Assembly (NCBI RefSeq): GCF_005887635.2
Contig: NZ_CP040818.1
Span: 1,332,501 to 1,396,500 of the forward strand
Source of the DNA: Paroceanicella profunda
GTDB taxonomy: Bacteria > Pseudomonadota > Alphaproteobacteria > Rhodobacterales > Rhodobacteraceae
Length of the DNA: 64,000 nucleotides
Direction of reading: 5' to 3'
Part shown: in pieces, positions 29,952 to 38,490 of the stretch
Layout of the letters: every line of letters begins with the position of its first letter
Position numbering within the stretch: the first letter of the stretch is position 1
The notes under the pieces: model-generated
Database searches by the model: none
The model's input: the letters and a program-made list of their open reading frames with translations, nothing else
Told to the model about the DNA's origin: nothing
Program-made: the position numbers and the translations under genes

Positions 29952-30427
29952 CCTCCGACCTGCCCTCCCGGCCCCCGGGCGGACCGGCCTCCCGGTCTCC
30001 CTTCTGTCCGGCCCGGGCCCGGTGGACGGGGAGCCGCCATCCCCGGCGCCCCCGAACCGGCGCGGGCCCGGGGGGCCGTGGATGCGTGGCGATGGCCGGG
30101 GCGCATTGCGGCGCGGGTCCCGGAGGCCCGGGCGAAGCGGCTCTGCCGGCATCGGGGCCCTGCGCATCCGGCTGTGGTGCCATCTTCTGCCCGCGCGAGG
30201 GCGGCTGCCAGCCATCGCCATGCGTTCCGCCCGGTCCACCGCCATCTCCTGCCCGCGCGCGAGGGCGGCCAGCCTGACGCCCGAGCGCGGCGCCGGCCGC
30301 CGGGGCGGCGCCGCGTCGGCCTGTCGCCGGGCTCCGGCCTGTGCCTCGGCCCGGCAGTATGCCATAACGGCGCGCGACAGCCCCCGGAACAACGGCCCCC
30401 GCGGGGCGGGGCCCTGAAGGTGAGACG
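29952..30427. other. Intergenic region idi-hemE, no gene seen
   Basis: About 475 bases of extremely GC-rich DNA. Several long frames exist but are arginine/proline-rich on both strands and match no family. The end of the region carries the hemE ribosome-binding site (gaaggtgag). Confidence 0.5.
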
Positions 30428-31459
30428 ATGACCGAGACCAAGAAGCTGCTGGCCGCGCTGAAGGGCGAGGTGCAGGCCGTGCCGCCGGTGTGGATGATGC
30501 GCCAGGCGGGCCGCTATCTGCCCGAATACCGCGAGACCCGTGCCCGCGCCGGAAGTTTTCTGGACCTGTGCTATGCCCCCGACCTCGCCGCGGAGGTGAC
30601 CCTGCAGCCGATCCGCCGCTACGGGTTCGACGCGGCCATCCTCTTCGCCGACATCCTGCTCATCCCCCAGGCGCTGGGCGCCGACCTGTGGTTCGTCACC
30701 GGCGAGGGGCCGCGGCTTGCCCCCACCGACACCGCCGAAGGCGTGGCCGCGCTGCGTGCACCGGAGGCGGTGCACGAGACGCTGGCGCCGGTCTACGAGA
30801 CCCTGCGCATCCTGAAGGGCGCCCTGCCGGCGGAGACCACGCTGATCGGCTTCGCCGGCGCGCCCTGGACGGTGGCCACCTACATGATCGCCGGACGCGG
30901 CACCCCGGACCAGGCCCCGGCCCGGCGGCTGATGTACAGCCAGCCGGAGGTGTTCGACGCGCTGATGGACCGGATCACCGAGGCCACGGCGGAATATCTC
31001 ATCGCCCAGGTCGACGCCGGCGCCGAGGTGGTGAAACTGTTCGACAGCTGGTCCGGCGCGCTGCCCGGGGCGCTGTTCCGGCGCTACGCCATCGAGCCCG
31101 CGCTGCGCATCCTCGCCCGGCTGCGCGCCCGGCACCCGCATGTGCCGGTGATCGGCTTCCCGCGCGGCGCGGGCGGCAATTACGCCAGCTTTGCCCGGGA
31201 AACCGGCTGCGAGGGGCTGGCGATCGACACGTCGGTGGACCCGGCCTGGGCGGCGAAGCACCTCTCGCCGCTGGCCTGCGTGCAGGGAAACCTCGACCCG
31301 ATCCTGATGGTGCTGGGCGGCGCGGCGCTGGAGCGCGGCACGCGCACCCTGCTCGAAGCCTTCGCCGGCAAGCCGCATATCTTCAATCTCGGCCATGGCA
31401 TCACGCCGGACGCGGACCCGGCGCATGTGGAGCAGATGCTGCGGGTGATCCGCGGCTGA
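30428..31459 (+). CDS. hemE: Uroporphyrinogen decarboxylase
   Basis: A 343-residue cytoplasmic enzyme converting uroporphyrinogen III to coproporphyrinogen III in heme and chlorophyll synthesis. The signature [17 protein letters not shown] near residues 21-37 contains the substrate-binding arginines. [15 protein letters not shown] and FGFPRGAG-type [11 protein letters not shown] follow, and the C-terminus [20 protein letters not shown] is typical. AAGGTGAG precedes the ATG. It stands alone on the plus strand between idi and the convergent tspO. Confidence 0.96.
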   Translation: MTETKKLLAALKGEVQAVPPVWMMRQAGRYLPEYRETRARAGSFLDLCYAPDLAAEVTLQPIRRYGFDAAILFADILLIPQALGADLWFVTGEGPRLAPTDTAEGVAALRAPEAVHETLAPVYETLRILKGALPAETTLIGFAGAPWTVATYMIAGRGTPDQAPARRLMYSQPEVFDALMDRITEATAEYLIAQVDAGAEVVKLFDSWSGALPGALFRRYAIEPALRILARLRARHPHVPVIGFPRGAGGNYASFARETGCEGLAIDTSVDPAWAAKHLSPLACVQGNLDPILMVLGGAALERGTRTLLEAFAGKPHIFNLGHGITPDADPAHVEQMLRVIRG

Positions 31460-31711
31460 CCCCGGCCCGGCGCGCGCCCGCCGCGCACCCGCGCCATCGG
31501 CCGGGGGGGCGGGCCCGCCCTTGCCGCGTCGGCACGGCCGGGGCCGGATGCGGGCGGGGTGCTGCCCGGCTTGTGTGGCCGGGAAGCCGACGCCTCCGAT
31601 GGGGCGCCCCAGCGCCGGGGCACGAACGGGCGCGGTGTCCGGCGGTGCCGCGGGGGACAGCGCCCGGAGGAAATCCGCGCGGCGTCCCGGGAGCGGGGCG
31701 CGGCGCGCCTG

Positions 31712-32188
31712 TCAGGGGCGCCGCTGGCCGAAGGCGATGGAGGGGTTCCGGTCCCAGATCACCAGGTTCAGTGCGCCGGCATAGCTGATCCACACCAGAT
31801 AGGGCGCCATCAGCAGCGCCGACCAGATGTCGCGCGCCCAGAAGGCGGCGATCATCGCCGCCACGGCGATCCACAGCAGGGCGATCTGCAGGAAGGCGAT
31901 GCCCGGCCGGTGCAGCCCGAAGAAGGTGGGAGACCACACCGCGTTCAGCGCGATCTGCGCCGCCCAGAGCGCCAGTGCCGGGCCGGCGTCCGGGCGCTGG
32001 GCGATGCGGTAGCCCGCCCAGACCATCAGCACGTAGAGCACCGTCCAGGCTATGGGAAAGGCGCGGTTCGGCGGCGTCCATGCCGGTTTCACCAGGCCGC
32101 GGTACCACTCTCCCGGCTGAAAGAGCACACCGGTTCCGGCCGCGGCGCCAGCGGCCACGACGAGAGCTGCGAGGGTGGTGAGGTCCAT
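31712..32188 (-). CDS. tspO: TspO/MBR family membrane protein
   Basis: A 158-residue outer- or inner-membrane protein with five membrane helices. The family motif is KPAWTPPNRAFPIAWTVLYV; QIALNAVWSPTFFGLHRP and YAGALNLVIWDRNP are also characteristic. In Rhodobacter, TspO (CrtK) senses oxygen/porphyrin state and tunes photosynthesis gene expression; in general the family binds porphyrins and related ligands. AGGAG lies 9 nt upstream of the ATG. It lies close to hemE and 112 bp upstream of the fatty-acid-hydroxylase gene on the opposite side. Confidence 0.94.
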   Translation of the reverse strand: MDLTTLAALVVAAGAAAGTGVLFQPGEWYRGLVKPAWTPPNRAFPIAWTVLYVLMVWAGYRIAQRPDAGPALALWAAQIALNAVWSPTFFGLHRPGIAFLQIALLWIAVAAMIAAFWARDIWSALLMAPYLVWISYAGALNLVIWDRNPSIAFGQRRP

Positions 32189-32300
32189 GCGATCTGTCTC
32201 CTGCGAGCCGGTGCCCCGGCGCTGTCCTGCCTGCCACGGGGTGGCGTGAGGGCATATAGTGCAGGGCCGGGGCGGGGCGAGGCAACCCGGCGCGGCGCGC

Positions 32301-32969
32301 TCAGCGGCGGGAGCTGCCCGGCGCGTGGAAGCGGGTGCGCAGCAGGATGTCCCAGAGGGGGGATGTCACGCCGAAGTTCGCCGTCTCGTCGCGGTGGTGG
32401 TGCAGGGCGTGGTGGCGGCGGATCATCCGCCAGTAGCCGCCGGGCCGTTGGCCCAGATGGCAGCCGACATGCACGCATTCATAGGCCACGTAGCCCGCCG
32501 CGCCCCCGCCGAGCGCCGCCATGGCGAGGGGCGGCGAGACGCCCGGCACGAGCATCCCGAGAACCAGCGGCACCGCGATCGGCAGCGCGATGGAGCGCCG
32601 CGTGTTCACCACCCGCTCGGGATCGCCCGGGGTGTCATGATGGCCGCGGTGCCCGGGCAGGCGGCGGCGCAGGGCCTTCCCGCGCGGCCCCCGCGGCTCC
32701 CAGTGCAGGATGAACCGGTGCAGCACGTATTCGAGGAAGCTCCACCAGGCCAGCCCGCCGGCGACCCCGGCCAAGGTGACCTCGAAGCGCCCCGCCCCGC
32801 CGGGACCGGCGGCAAGCGAGAGCGCCACCAGCAGCACCGCCGCGGTTCCGAACACGCGGGCCACGGACCTGACGTCGGGATGCGAGAAAATGGCCTGCGC
32901 ACGCGCCTCAGACCTGTCGGTGTCCAGGGGCAATCGGCTGTTCTCCCGGCAGGCGCGCCCCGCCCGCAT
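32301..32969 (-). CDS. Fatty acid hydroxylase / sterol desaturase family membrane protein
   Basis: A membrane protein of about 222 residues with the histidine clusters of the di-iron hydroxylase superfamily: EYVLHRFILH, HRGHHD, HVGCHLG and HHALHHHRDETANFG. Two hydrophobic stretches (about 45-85 and 125-160) flank them. Members hydroxylate sterols, sphingolipids or carotenoids; the substrate is unknown. The start is uncertain: ATG at 32969 is used here, but a TTG at 32933 has a better-placed GGGAG. A function in carotenoid hydroxylation is possible given tspO and idi nearby, but no carotenoid gene is present. Confidence 0.82.
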   Translation of the reverse strand: MRAGRACRENSRLPLDTDRSEARAQAIFSHPDVRSVARVFGTAAVLLVALSLAAGPGGAGRFEVTLAGVAGGLAWWSFLEYVLHRFILHWEPRGPRGKALRRRLPGHRGHHDTPGDPERVVNTRRSIALPIAVPLVLGMLVPGVSPPLAMAALGGGAAGYVAYECVHVGCHLGQRPGGYWRMIRRHHALHHHRDETANFGVTSPLWDILLRTRFHAPGSSRR

Positions 32970-34125
32970 GGGGGCCGGCGCAGTCAGTCCTTCCAGCGCG
33001 CGTAGCAGAAATCGCGGACCGGTCCAAGACGGGCTGCCCGGGCCGGCGGTGCGGGCATGCCGGCGGGCATAGCCGGACATCCTGAGCATCTCGGCCACGG
33101 CGGCCACGGATGGCCGGGGCAAGCGGGTCAGCAGGGGCGACCCGGAGGGGCAGACCGGAACCATCCCGAAGAAGATGGCCGGCATTCCGGAGCAGGCGGG
33201 ATCGGACATGGCGCATGTCCTGCACACGCGTCTCTCCACATCCGATATCAGCCGCGCGGCGGAGGCCTGCCGCGCCCATGCCGAGGCCTTCTGCGCAGCG
33301 CCGCCGGCGATGAGCCTTGTCCATGTGCTGCCCGTCGTGGACGCGGACATGCGGATCGCGGTCGAAGTGATGGCCGAGCGGCGCCGATGACGCCGTGCAT
33401 GCCCGGGCGCAGGTCTGCGGTGGCGGCGGCCGGGCAGGCGGTGGCGACGTGGGGAGCGGTCCCGGTCTGCACGCGGGTCCTGCCCGACGCTGATGCGCAA
33501 CGGAGTGAGCCGACGCTGCCTGCCAGCCCCTTCCTTGCACGGGGTGTGCACCCCGATGGCGGAGGCATCGCCGTGGCGGCAGTCCCGGCCATCGGCAGCA
33601 GGGTGGTGGCAACGATCGCGCAGACCCGCGCCCCCGCCCGCCTTCCCCGGCCCGGTTCGCGGCCGGTTTCTGTTCGGCCCTCCCGTGGGGGGGGCATGGC
33701 GGCCGGGAGCAGCCGTCCGGGAGAGGCGCTCCCGGGCCTCGCATGGATCGCGCTGGCCTTCATTGCCGCCAACCTGTGGACCGGCCAGGGCAAGTCGGGC
33801 GGTTGGTCCGCAGCCCTGCCGCGCGCTGGTCCGAGGCCGCCCGGCTCTGAGGTGGGCGCGTCGCGGCTGGCGGGAAGGCCCGTCCGACACCGAAGGTAAC
33901 GGCGGCTGCGCGCCGGCATTCTGCCCTCCTGCCTTCACCCGGAAGGCCTCACCCCGAAGGACCCACGTGGCGGTTCCTGCACCCGGCGCCCGAAGCGTTG
34001 GGGGGCAGCGGGCCGGCGGGACGGGCCGGCTCGCGCCCGGGGCCTGCAAGAAGGGCCGCCCTGGGCCGGGGGGCCTGCGGGGCGCCGTCCTGCCGGGCGC
34101 GGCCGTGGGGGCGGGGCAGGGGCGC
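32970..34125. other. Long region with no confident gene
   Basis: Over 1.1 kb between two minus-strand genes. Most frames are low-complexity. The only part with coding-like composition is 33175-33390, listed separately. The remainder could be decayed coding sequence; no terminator or repeat is recognised. Confidence 0.5.
33175..33390 (+). CDS. Possible small protein of unknown function
   Basis: A 71-residue frame with strong G/C preference at third codon positions and a natural-looking composition (TRLSTSDISRAAEACRAHAE, then SLVHVLPVVDADMRIAVEVM). A weak purine-rich stretch (cgaagaag) precedes the ATG. No family is recognised. It may be a real small gene or a fragment of a decayed one. Confidence 0.3.
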   Translation: MAGIPEQAGSDMAHVLHTRLSTSDISRAAEACRAHAEAFCAAPPAMSLVHVLPVVDADMRIAVEVMAERRR

Positions 34126-34572
34126 TCAGCTGTCGGGATTGGCGGTGTCGAAGCTCTCGCGCGCGCTGCGCACCCGGGCGTGGTTCTGGTCGGCCCAGAG
34201 CACCAGCCGCGACAGCGGCTCCATGTAGCTCCAGCCCAGATCGGTGAGCGCGTATTCCACCGAGGGCGGCTTGGTAGGGTACACGGTGCGGCTCACCAGC
34301 CCGTCGCGCTCCAGCGCGCGCAGGTTCTGGGTGAGCATGCGCTGCGAGATGTCCGGCAGGTCGCGCCGCAGCATGCCGAAGCGCTTCGGCCCGCCCGCCA
34401 GCATCAGCAGCAGCAGCGAACTCCACTTGGAGCTGAGCGGCCCCAGCACCTGGCGCACGTGGCAATCGCCGAAGGGAGTGCCGCTGTCATGGCCCGTGCG
34501 GTGGTTTTCGGCCATGGACGCCCCGAGTGCGGCCGCCGTGGCCACGGGTCCGATCACCGCGCGATCATTCAT
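34126..34572 (-). CDS. HxlR-family transcriptional regulator
   Basis: A 148-residue winged helix-turn-helix regulator. The domain spans about residues 35-130 ([59 protein letters not shown]). A single cysteine, Cys37 in [11 protein letters not shown], sits where redox-sensing members such as QorR and YodB have their reactive cysteine, so sensing of quinones or electrophiles is likely. GAGGG precedes the ATG at 34572 by 7 nt. It is divergent from a QorB-like gene, as in the E. coli ytfH-ytfG pair, and probably represses it. Confidence 0.92.
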   Translation of the reverse strand: MNDRAVIGPVATAAALGASMAENHRTGHDSGTPFGDCHVRQVLGPLSSKWSSLLLLMLAGGPKRFGMLRRDLPDISQRMLTQNLRALERDGLVSRTVYPTKPPSVEYALTDLGWSYMEPLSRLVLWADQNHARVRSARESFDTANPDS

Positions 34573-34631
34573 GCTGGTACCCTCGCTGTGCCTATGGGGG
34601 AAGAATCTGCCTTCTTTCGGTTTTCGGGTGA

Positions 34632-34663
34632 TCTCGTATGAGAAGCAAGTCTCGTTTCGAGAC
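34632..34663. promoter_or_regulatory. Putative HxlR operator
   Basis: In the 113-bp gap between the HxlR and QorB-like genes there is a perfect inverted repeat GTCTCG-TTT-CGAGAC (34649-34663) and a second TCTC-N4-GAGA (34632-34643); the two TCTCGT motifs are 18 bp apart. HxlR proteins bind such short dyads in shared promoters. Confidence 0.55.
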
Positions 34664-34685
34664 CTGGTACGGAAAGGAAAGCAAA

Positions 34686-35537
34686 ATGTCGACACTTCTG
34701 GTTACCGGCGCTTCGGGAAACCTGGGCCGCGGGGTCGTGGAAGCCCTTCTCGATGCCGGCGGCGATGACAGGATCATCGCGACCTCGCGGACGCCCTCCT
34801 CCCTCGACGATCTCGTCGCGCGCGGGGTGGAGGTCCGCCACGCGGATTTCGACGCGCCCGACAGCCTCGCGCCGGCCTTCGCCGGGGTCGACCGCCTGCT
34901 GCTGGTGAGCACGGACCGGCTGGACACGCCGGATGTGCGCATTCCCCAGCACCAGGCCGCCGTTGCCACGGCTGCCGCGGCGGGGGTGAAGCACGTGGTC
35001 TACACCTCGCACGTGGCGGCGCTGCCCGGGCCCTCGGGCGTGGCCAACGATCATTTCCAGACCGAGCTTGCGATCTTCCGCAGCGGGATGACCTTCACGC
35101 TGATGCGCCACAGCCTCTACACCGACCTGCTGGGCATGAGCGTTCCGGCGGCGCGGGCCAGCGGGCAGCTTTTCTCGGCCACGGCCGGCAAGGGGCGCTC
35201 CAACGTCACCCGCGCGGACTGTGCCCGGGCGGATGCCGCCGCGCTGCGCCTGGCGCCGGAGAACCGGGTGTTCCTCGTCACCGGCCCGGCGGCCGTGACC
35301 CAGGCCGAGATCGCGGCGCTGATCGGGCCGGGCGTGGCGCATGTGGACCTGTCGCCGGACGCGTTGCACGGCGGCCTGCTCGCAGCCGGCTTGCCGCCGT
35401 TCCTCGTCGATGCGCTGGTGGCCTTCGACGTGGAGGCCGCCCATGGGCTGCACGCGGTGGAGAGCCGCGCGGTGCGCGATCTCACCGGGCAGGAGCCGGA
35501 GAGCGTGGCGGATTATTTCGCGCGGATGGCGCTCTGA
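34686..35537 (+). CDS. NAD(P)H:quinone oxidoreductase-like protein (NmrA/QorB type)
   Basis: A 283-residue Rossmann-fold protein with the nucleotide-binding motif GASGNLG at 8-14, and [10 protein letters not shown] and [13 protein letters not shown] later. It resembles E. coli QorB (YtfG), which reduces quinones with NADPH. AAGGAAAG lies just before the ATG at 34686. The divergent HxlR regulator with a conserved cysteine and the operator-like dyad between them support induction by quinones or electrophiles. Confidence 0.9.
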   Translation: MSTLLVTGASGNLGRGVVEALLDAGGDDRIIATSRTPSSLDDLVARGVEVRHADFDAPDSLAPAFAGVDRLLLVSTDRLDTPDVRIPQHQAAVATAAAAGVKHVVYTSHVAALPGPSGVANDHFQTELAIFRSGMTFTLMRHSLYTDLLGMSVPAARASGQLFSATAGKGRSNVTRADCARADAAALRLAPENRVFLVTGPAAVTQAEIAALIGPGVAHVDLSPDALHGGLLAAGLPPFLVDALVAFDVEAAHGLHAVESRAVRDLTGQEPESVADYFARMAL

Positions 35538-35947
35538 CACGCGGGCTCACGGGCTGATGTGGGCGGCGGGGAAATGCCGGGCCCGCTGCCGTTGCCTCCG
35601 CGGCCCGGCCCCCGGGGGAGTGTGCACCCGTGGGCCGGGCAGCGGCGCGGACGCCGGGTGGCGGAACGGGAGGGGATCGTGCCCCGGGGCTCCTTCGACC
35701 GGGCCTCCCGGCGGCGCGGTGCTCCCCCCGCCCGGATTCCGGGCGCGCGCAGGCCGGGGCAACCGGTCGGTTGGCGGGCGGCGTCTTCCCTGCGCCTTCT
35801 CCCGCGCGCGCGGGGCCGGAAGCGCGCGCCGGGCCGGAACCGGGTCCCCGAACCCCCGGGCGCGCCAGTGCCGCACGGTGAGTGACCGCCGCGCGCCGGC
35901 CATCTGCCGCCGTGGTCGCGCCGTTCCGCGCAAGGAGGCGGGGCGGA
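35538..35947. other. Intergenic region, no gene seen
   Basis: About 410 bases between convergent genes. Sequence is GC-rich with Arg/Pro-rich translations; nothing recognisable is found. Confidence 0.5.
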
Positions 35948-37261
35948 TCAGTCTCCGCCCAGGTGCGCGCGGATGCGCTTGACCATGCGCCAGACCACGA
36001 AGATCACCGGCAGGGTGGCGATGGCCGTCACCGTGCCCTTGTCCACCCCCGCGAGATGGCCGAGCGGGGCGAGCAGGTAGCCCGCCAGGCTCACCGCGTA
36101 GTAGCTGATCGCCACCACGGACAGGCCCTCCACCGTTTCCTGCAGGCGCAGTTGCAGGGCGGCGCGACGGTCCATGCTCTCCAGCAGGGCGCGGTTCTGC
36201 GCGGCGACGGCGACATCGACCCGGGTGCGCAGCATGTCGGCGGCGCGCGCGGCGCGCAGCGACAGCTCGTCCATCCGCTTCTTGGCCGAGCGGCAGGTGC
36301 GCATGGCCGGGTCGAAGCGCCGGGTCATGAATTCGCCGAAGGTCTGCCGGCCGGCGAGGCGCTCCTCGCGCAGCACCTCGATGCGCTGGTTCACGATGGC
36401 CTCATAGGCCTCCGCGGCGCCGAAGCGGAAGGCGGAGCGGGTGGAGAGCGCCTCGATCTCCGCGGTCATCGCCAGCAGCCGGTCCAGCGTGGCGGCCTCG
36501 TCGCCCTCGCCCCGGGCCATGGCGCTCACCAGGTCGGAGAGCTCGGCGTCGATTTCCGCGGCGCGGCTGGCCACCTGGCGCGCCACCGGCAGGGTGAGCA
36601 TGGCGGAGCTCTTGTAGGTCTCGATTTCCAGCAGCCGCTGCACGATGCGGCCCAGCCGGCGTGAGCCCATGCCGGGCCGGGCCAGCACGGCGAAGCGGGT
36701 GTGGCCGTTCGCGTCGATGCGGAAATCCCCGGCGATCACCGCCTGGTCGTCCAGCACGCGGGAGACGGCGAGGCTCTCGCGCACGAACCAGCCGTCGAAA
36801 TGCCCGGCCAGCGCGGCGTCGGCCAGCGGGGTGTCCGGGTCGATGCCGGGCGGCACCGGCTCCACCCGCACCAGCGCGGAGGTGAGCAGCCGGCCCGGCG
36901 CCTCGGCCAGCCAGTCGCGCGGGAAGATCTCCTCCATCTGGCCGCTGAACGGCGGGTCGGCCACGCCGTCGGTGAACATGGTGTAGGTCACGAATTCGGT
37001 GTGCCGCTCCCACTTCAGCGAGACCCGGCCGATGGTGCCGTAATAATGGTCGGCGCCGGGCGGCGGATGCGGCGCGCCGTGCCGGTCCAGCAGGGCGATG
37101 AGATGCGCGAGGTCCCGCCTGCGGTCGCGGCTGGCCGCGTCGCGCTCCGGCTTGATGGCGAGATAGACCGCCCGGCAGGGCGCGTGCAGCTCCGGGAAGG
37201 GCCGGGCATGCAGCTCATTTGCGAGCGCGTAGCGCTGGGGGTGGTCCTGCAGGCCGATCAT
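35948..37261 (-). CDS. DUF3422 family membrane protein
   Basis: A 437-residue protein of unknown function found mainly in alphaproteobacteria and other proteobacteria. The N-terminus HPQRYALANELHARPFPEL and DHYYGTIGRVSLKWERHTEF are family signatures. The central part (about 220-375) is helical and likely coiled-coil, and two membrane segments lie at the C-terminus (about 375-430: VVAISYYAVSLAGYLLAPL, TAIATLPVIFVVW). The layout resembles CorA-type proteins. GGGAGGGAC lies before the ATG, and a 9-bp tandem repeat directly precedes that site. Confidence 0.9.
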   Translation of the reverse strand: MIGLQDHPQRYALANELHARPFPELHAPCRAVYLAIKPERDAASRDRRRDLAHLIALLDRHGAPHPPPGADHYYGTIGRVSLKWERHTEFVTYTMFTDGVADPPFSGQMEEIFPRDWLAEAPGRLLTSALVRVEPVPPGIDPDTPLADAALAGHFDGWFVRESLAVSRVLDDQAVIAGDFRIDANGHTRFAVLARPGMGSRRLGRIVQRLLEIETYKSSAMLTLPVARQVASRAAEIDAELSDLVSAMARGEGDEAATLDRLLAMTAEIEALSTRSAFRFGAAEAYEAIVNQRIEVLREERLAGRQTFGEFMTRRFDPAMRTCRSAKKRMDELSLRAARAADMLRTRVDVAVAAQNRALLESMDRRAALQLRLQETVEGLSVVAISYYAVSLAGYLLAPLGHLAGVDKGTVTAIATLPVIFVVWRMVKRIRAHLGGD

Positions 37262-37273
37262 CCGATAGTCCCT

Positions 37274-37309
37274 CCCTGCCGACCCTGCCGACCCTGCCGA
37301 CCCTGCCGA
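37274..37309. repeat. Four tandem copies of CCCTGCCGA upstream of the DUF3422 gene
   Basis: Four exact 9-bp units run from 37274 to 37309, abutting the ribosome-binding site of the minus-strand DUF3422 gene. On that strand the unit reads TCGGCAGGG, so each copy carries an SD-like GCAGGG. Similar single units occur near 37370 and at 38242-38250. Confidence 0.9.
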
Positions 37310-37405
37310 CGCGCCGCGCTCACCCGGGGCCCGACGCCCCGGAAGGGCGTGCCGCGCCCCGCTGTCAGCCGACCCTGCCGCCCGGCGCCGGCCCGGTCAA
37401 TGCGA

Positions 37406-38149
37406 TCATAGGTCTACCGGCGCGCCGGCCGTCGCCTTCACGGCGGTGACGAGGAACTCGCGGTTGCCGTCGCTCCCGGTGATCGGGCTTTCCGCCTCGC
37501 CGGTCACCTGCCAGCCGGACGCCTCCAGGAACCGCGCGATGCGGGCGCGGCAGGCGGCCTGCACCCCGGGGTCGCGCACGATGCCGCCGCGCCCGACATG
37601 CTCCGGCCCGGCCTCGAACTGCGGCTTGATCAGCGCCACCAGGCGGCCGCCGGGGCGGGCGAGCGCCAGCGGCCCGGGCAGGGCCTTCTCCAGCCCGATG
37701 AAGGAGACATCGCTCACCACCCAGTCCACCGGCGGCACCAGCCCCTCGGGGATGGCGCGGGCGTTCACGCCTTCGAGGCTGCGCACCCGGGCGTCGGCGG
37801 CGATGCGGGGGTGGAGCTGGCCGTGGCCGACGTCGAGCGCATGCACCCGCGCCGCGCCGCGCGCCAGCAGCACCTCGGTGAACCCGCCGGTGGAGGCCCC
37901 GACGTCGAGCGCCTCGCCCCGGGGGGAGAGGCCGAAGGTGTCGAGCGCATGCACCAGCTTCAGCGCGGCGCGCGAGACCCAGGGCAGCGTTTCGCCCAGG
38001 ATCTCGACCCGCGCCGTCTCCGGCACCGCGAAGGCAGGGCGCCGCACGGCGCGCCCGTCGACGTGAACGGCGCCGTCGCGGATCGCCGCCTGGGCGCGGG
38101 CGCGGCTCTCCGCCAGGCCATGGGCGGTCAGATACTGGTCGAGACGCAT
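37406..38149 (-). CDS. tlyA: TlyA-family rRNA methyltransferase / hemolysin A-like protein
   Basis: A 247-residue protein. Residues 1-60 form an S4-like RNA-binding domain (MRLDQYLTAHGLAESRARAQ). The rest is an FtsJ-like SAM methyltransferase: LDVGASTGGFTEVLLARGA, DVGHGQLHPRI, VSDVSFIGLEKALPGPL and LIKPQFEAG. In mycobacteria TlyA 2'-O-methylates cytidines in 16S and 23S rRNA; a hemolysin role is an older label. The ATG at 38149 is chosen because the S4 domain begins there. It is preceded by a 341-bp gap and is divergent from the glycosyltransferase genes. Confidence 0.92.
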   Translation of the reverse strand: MRLDQYLTAHGLAESRARAQAAIRDGAVHVDGRAVRRPAFAVPETARVEILGETLPWVSRAALKLVHALDTFGLSPRGEALDVGASTGGFTEVLLARGAARVHALDVGHGQLHPRIAADARVRSLEGVNARAIPEGLVPPVDWVVSDVSFIGLEKALPGPLALARPGGRLVALIKPQFEAGPEHVGRGGIVRDPGVQAACRARIARFLEASGWQVTGEAESPITGSDGNREFLVTAVKATAGAPVDL

Positions 38150-38243
38150 GGCCAAACCCGTTCCGGAAGTGATTTTCGCGGCCGGTCCGCCGCGCTGCCT
38201 GCATCCGATTGCGACATTCTGGTGTAGAACCCTCATGTTGACC

Positions 38244-38259
38244 CTGCCGATTTTGGCAG
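38244..38259. promoter_or_regulatory. Inverted repeat between tlyA and the glycosyltransferase gene
   Basis: CTGCC-GATTTT-GGCAG forms a 5-bp dyad with an AT-rich core in the divergent intergenic region 38150-38490, which is otherwise gene-free and AT-richer than its surroundings. It may be an operator; the role is unknown. Confidence 0.35.
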
Positions 38260-38490
38260 ATACGCAGGCATACGTAAATCTGGGCAGGTAGCGTGTTGCG
38301 TGTGGGGGGCTCGGAGAGGCGGAAACGCTTTCTCGGCTATTCGGCATGGGGGCTGGGTTCCCGCGGACCAGGGACGTGACGACGACCGGAAGAAAGATGC
38401 TTTTTCACTTTTGTATCGGGACATTCGTAACCGGATGGAAAGACGGCTCCGGTACCGCCTCTTTACAGGGCAGTTTTCAGGGTGACATAC

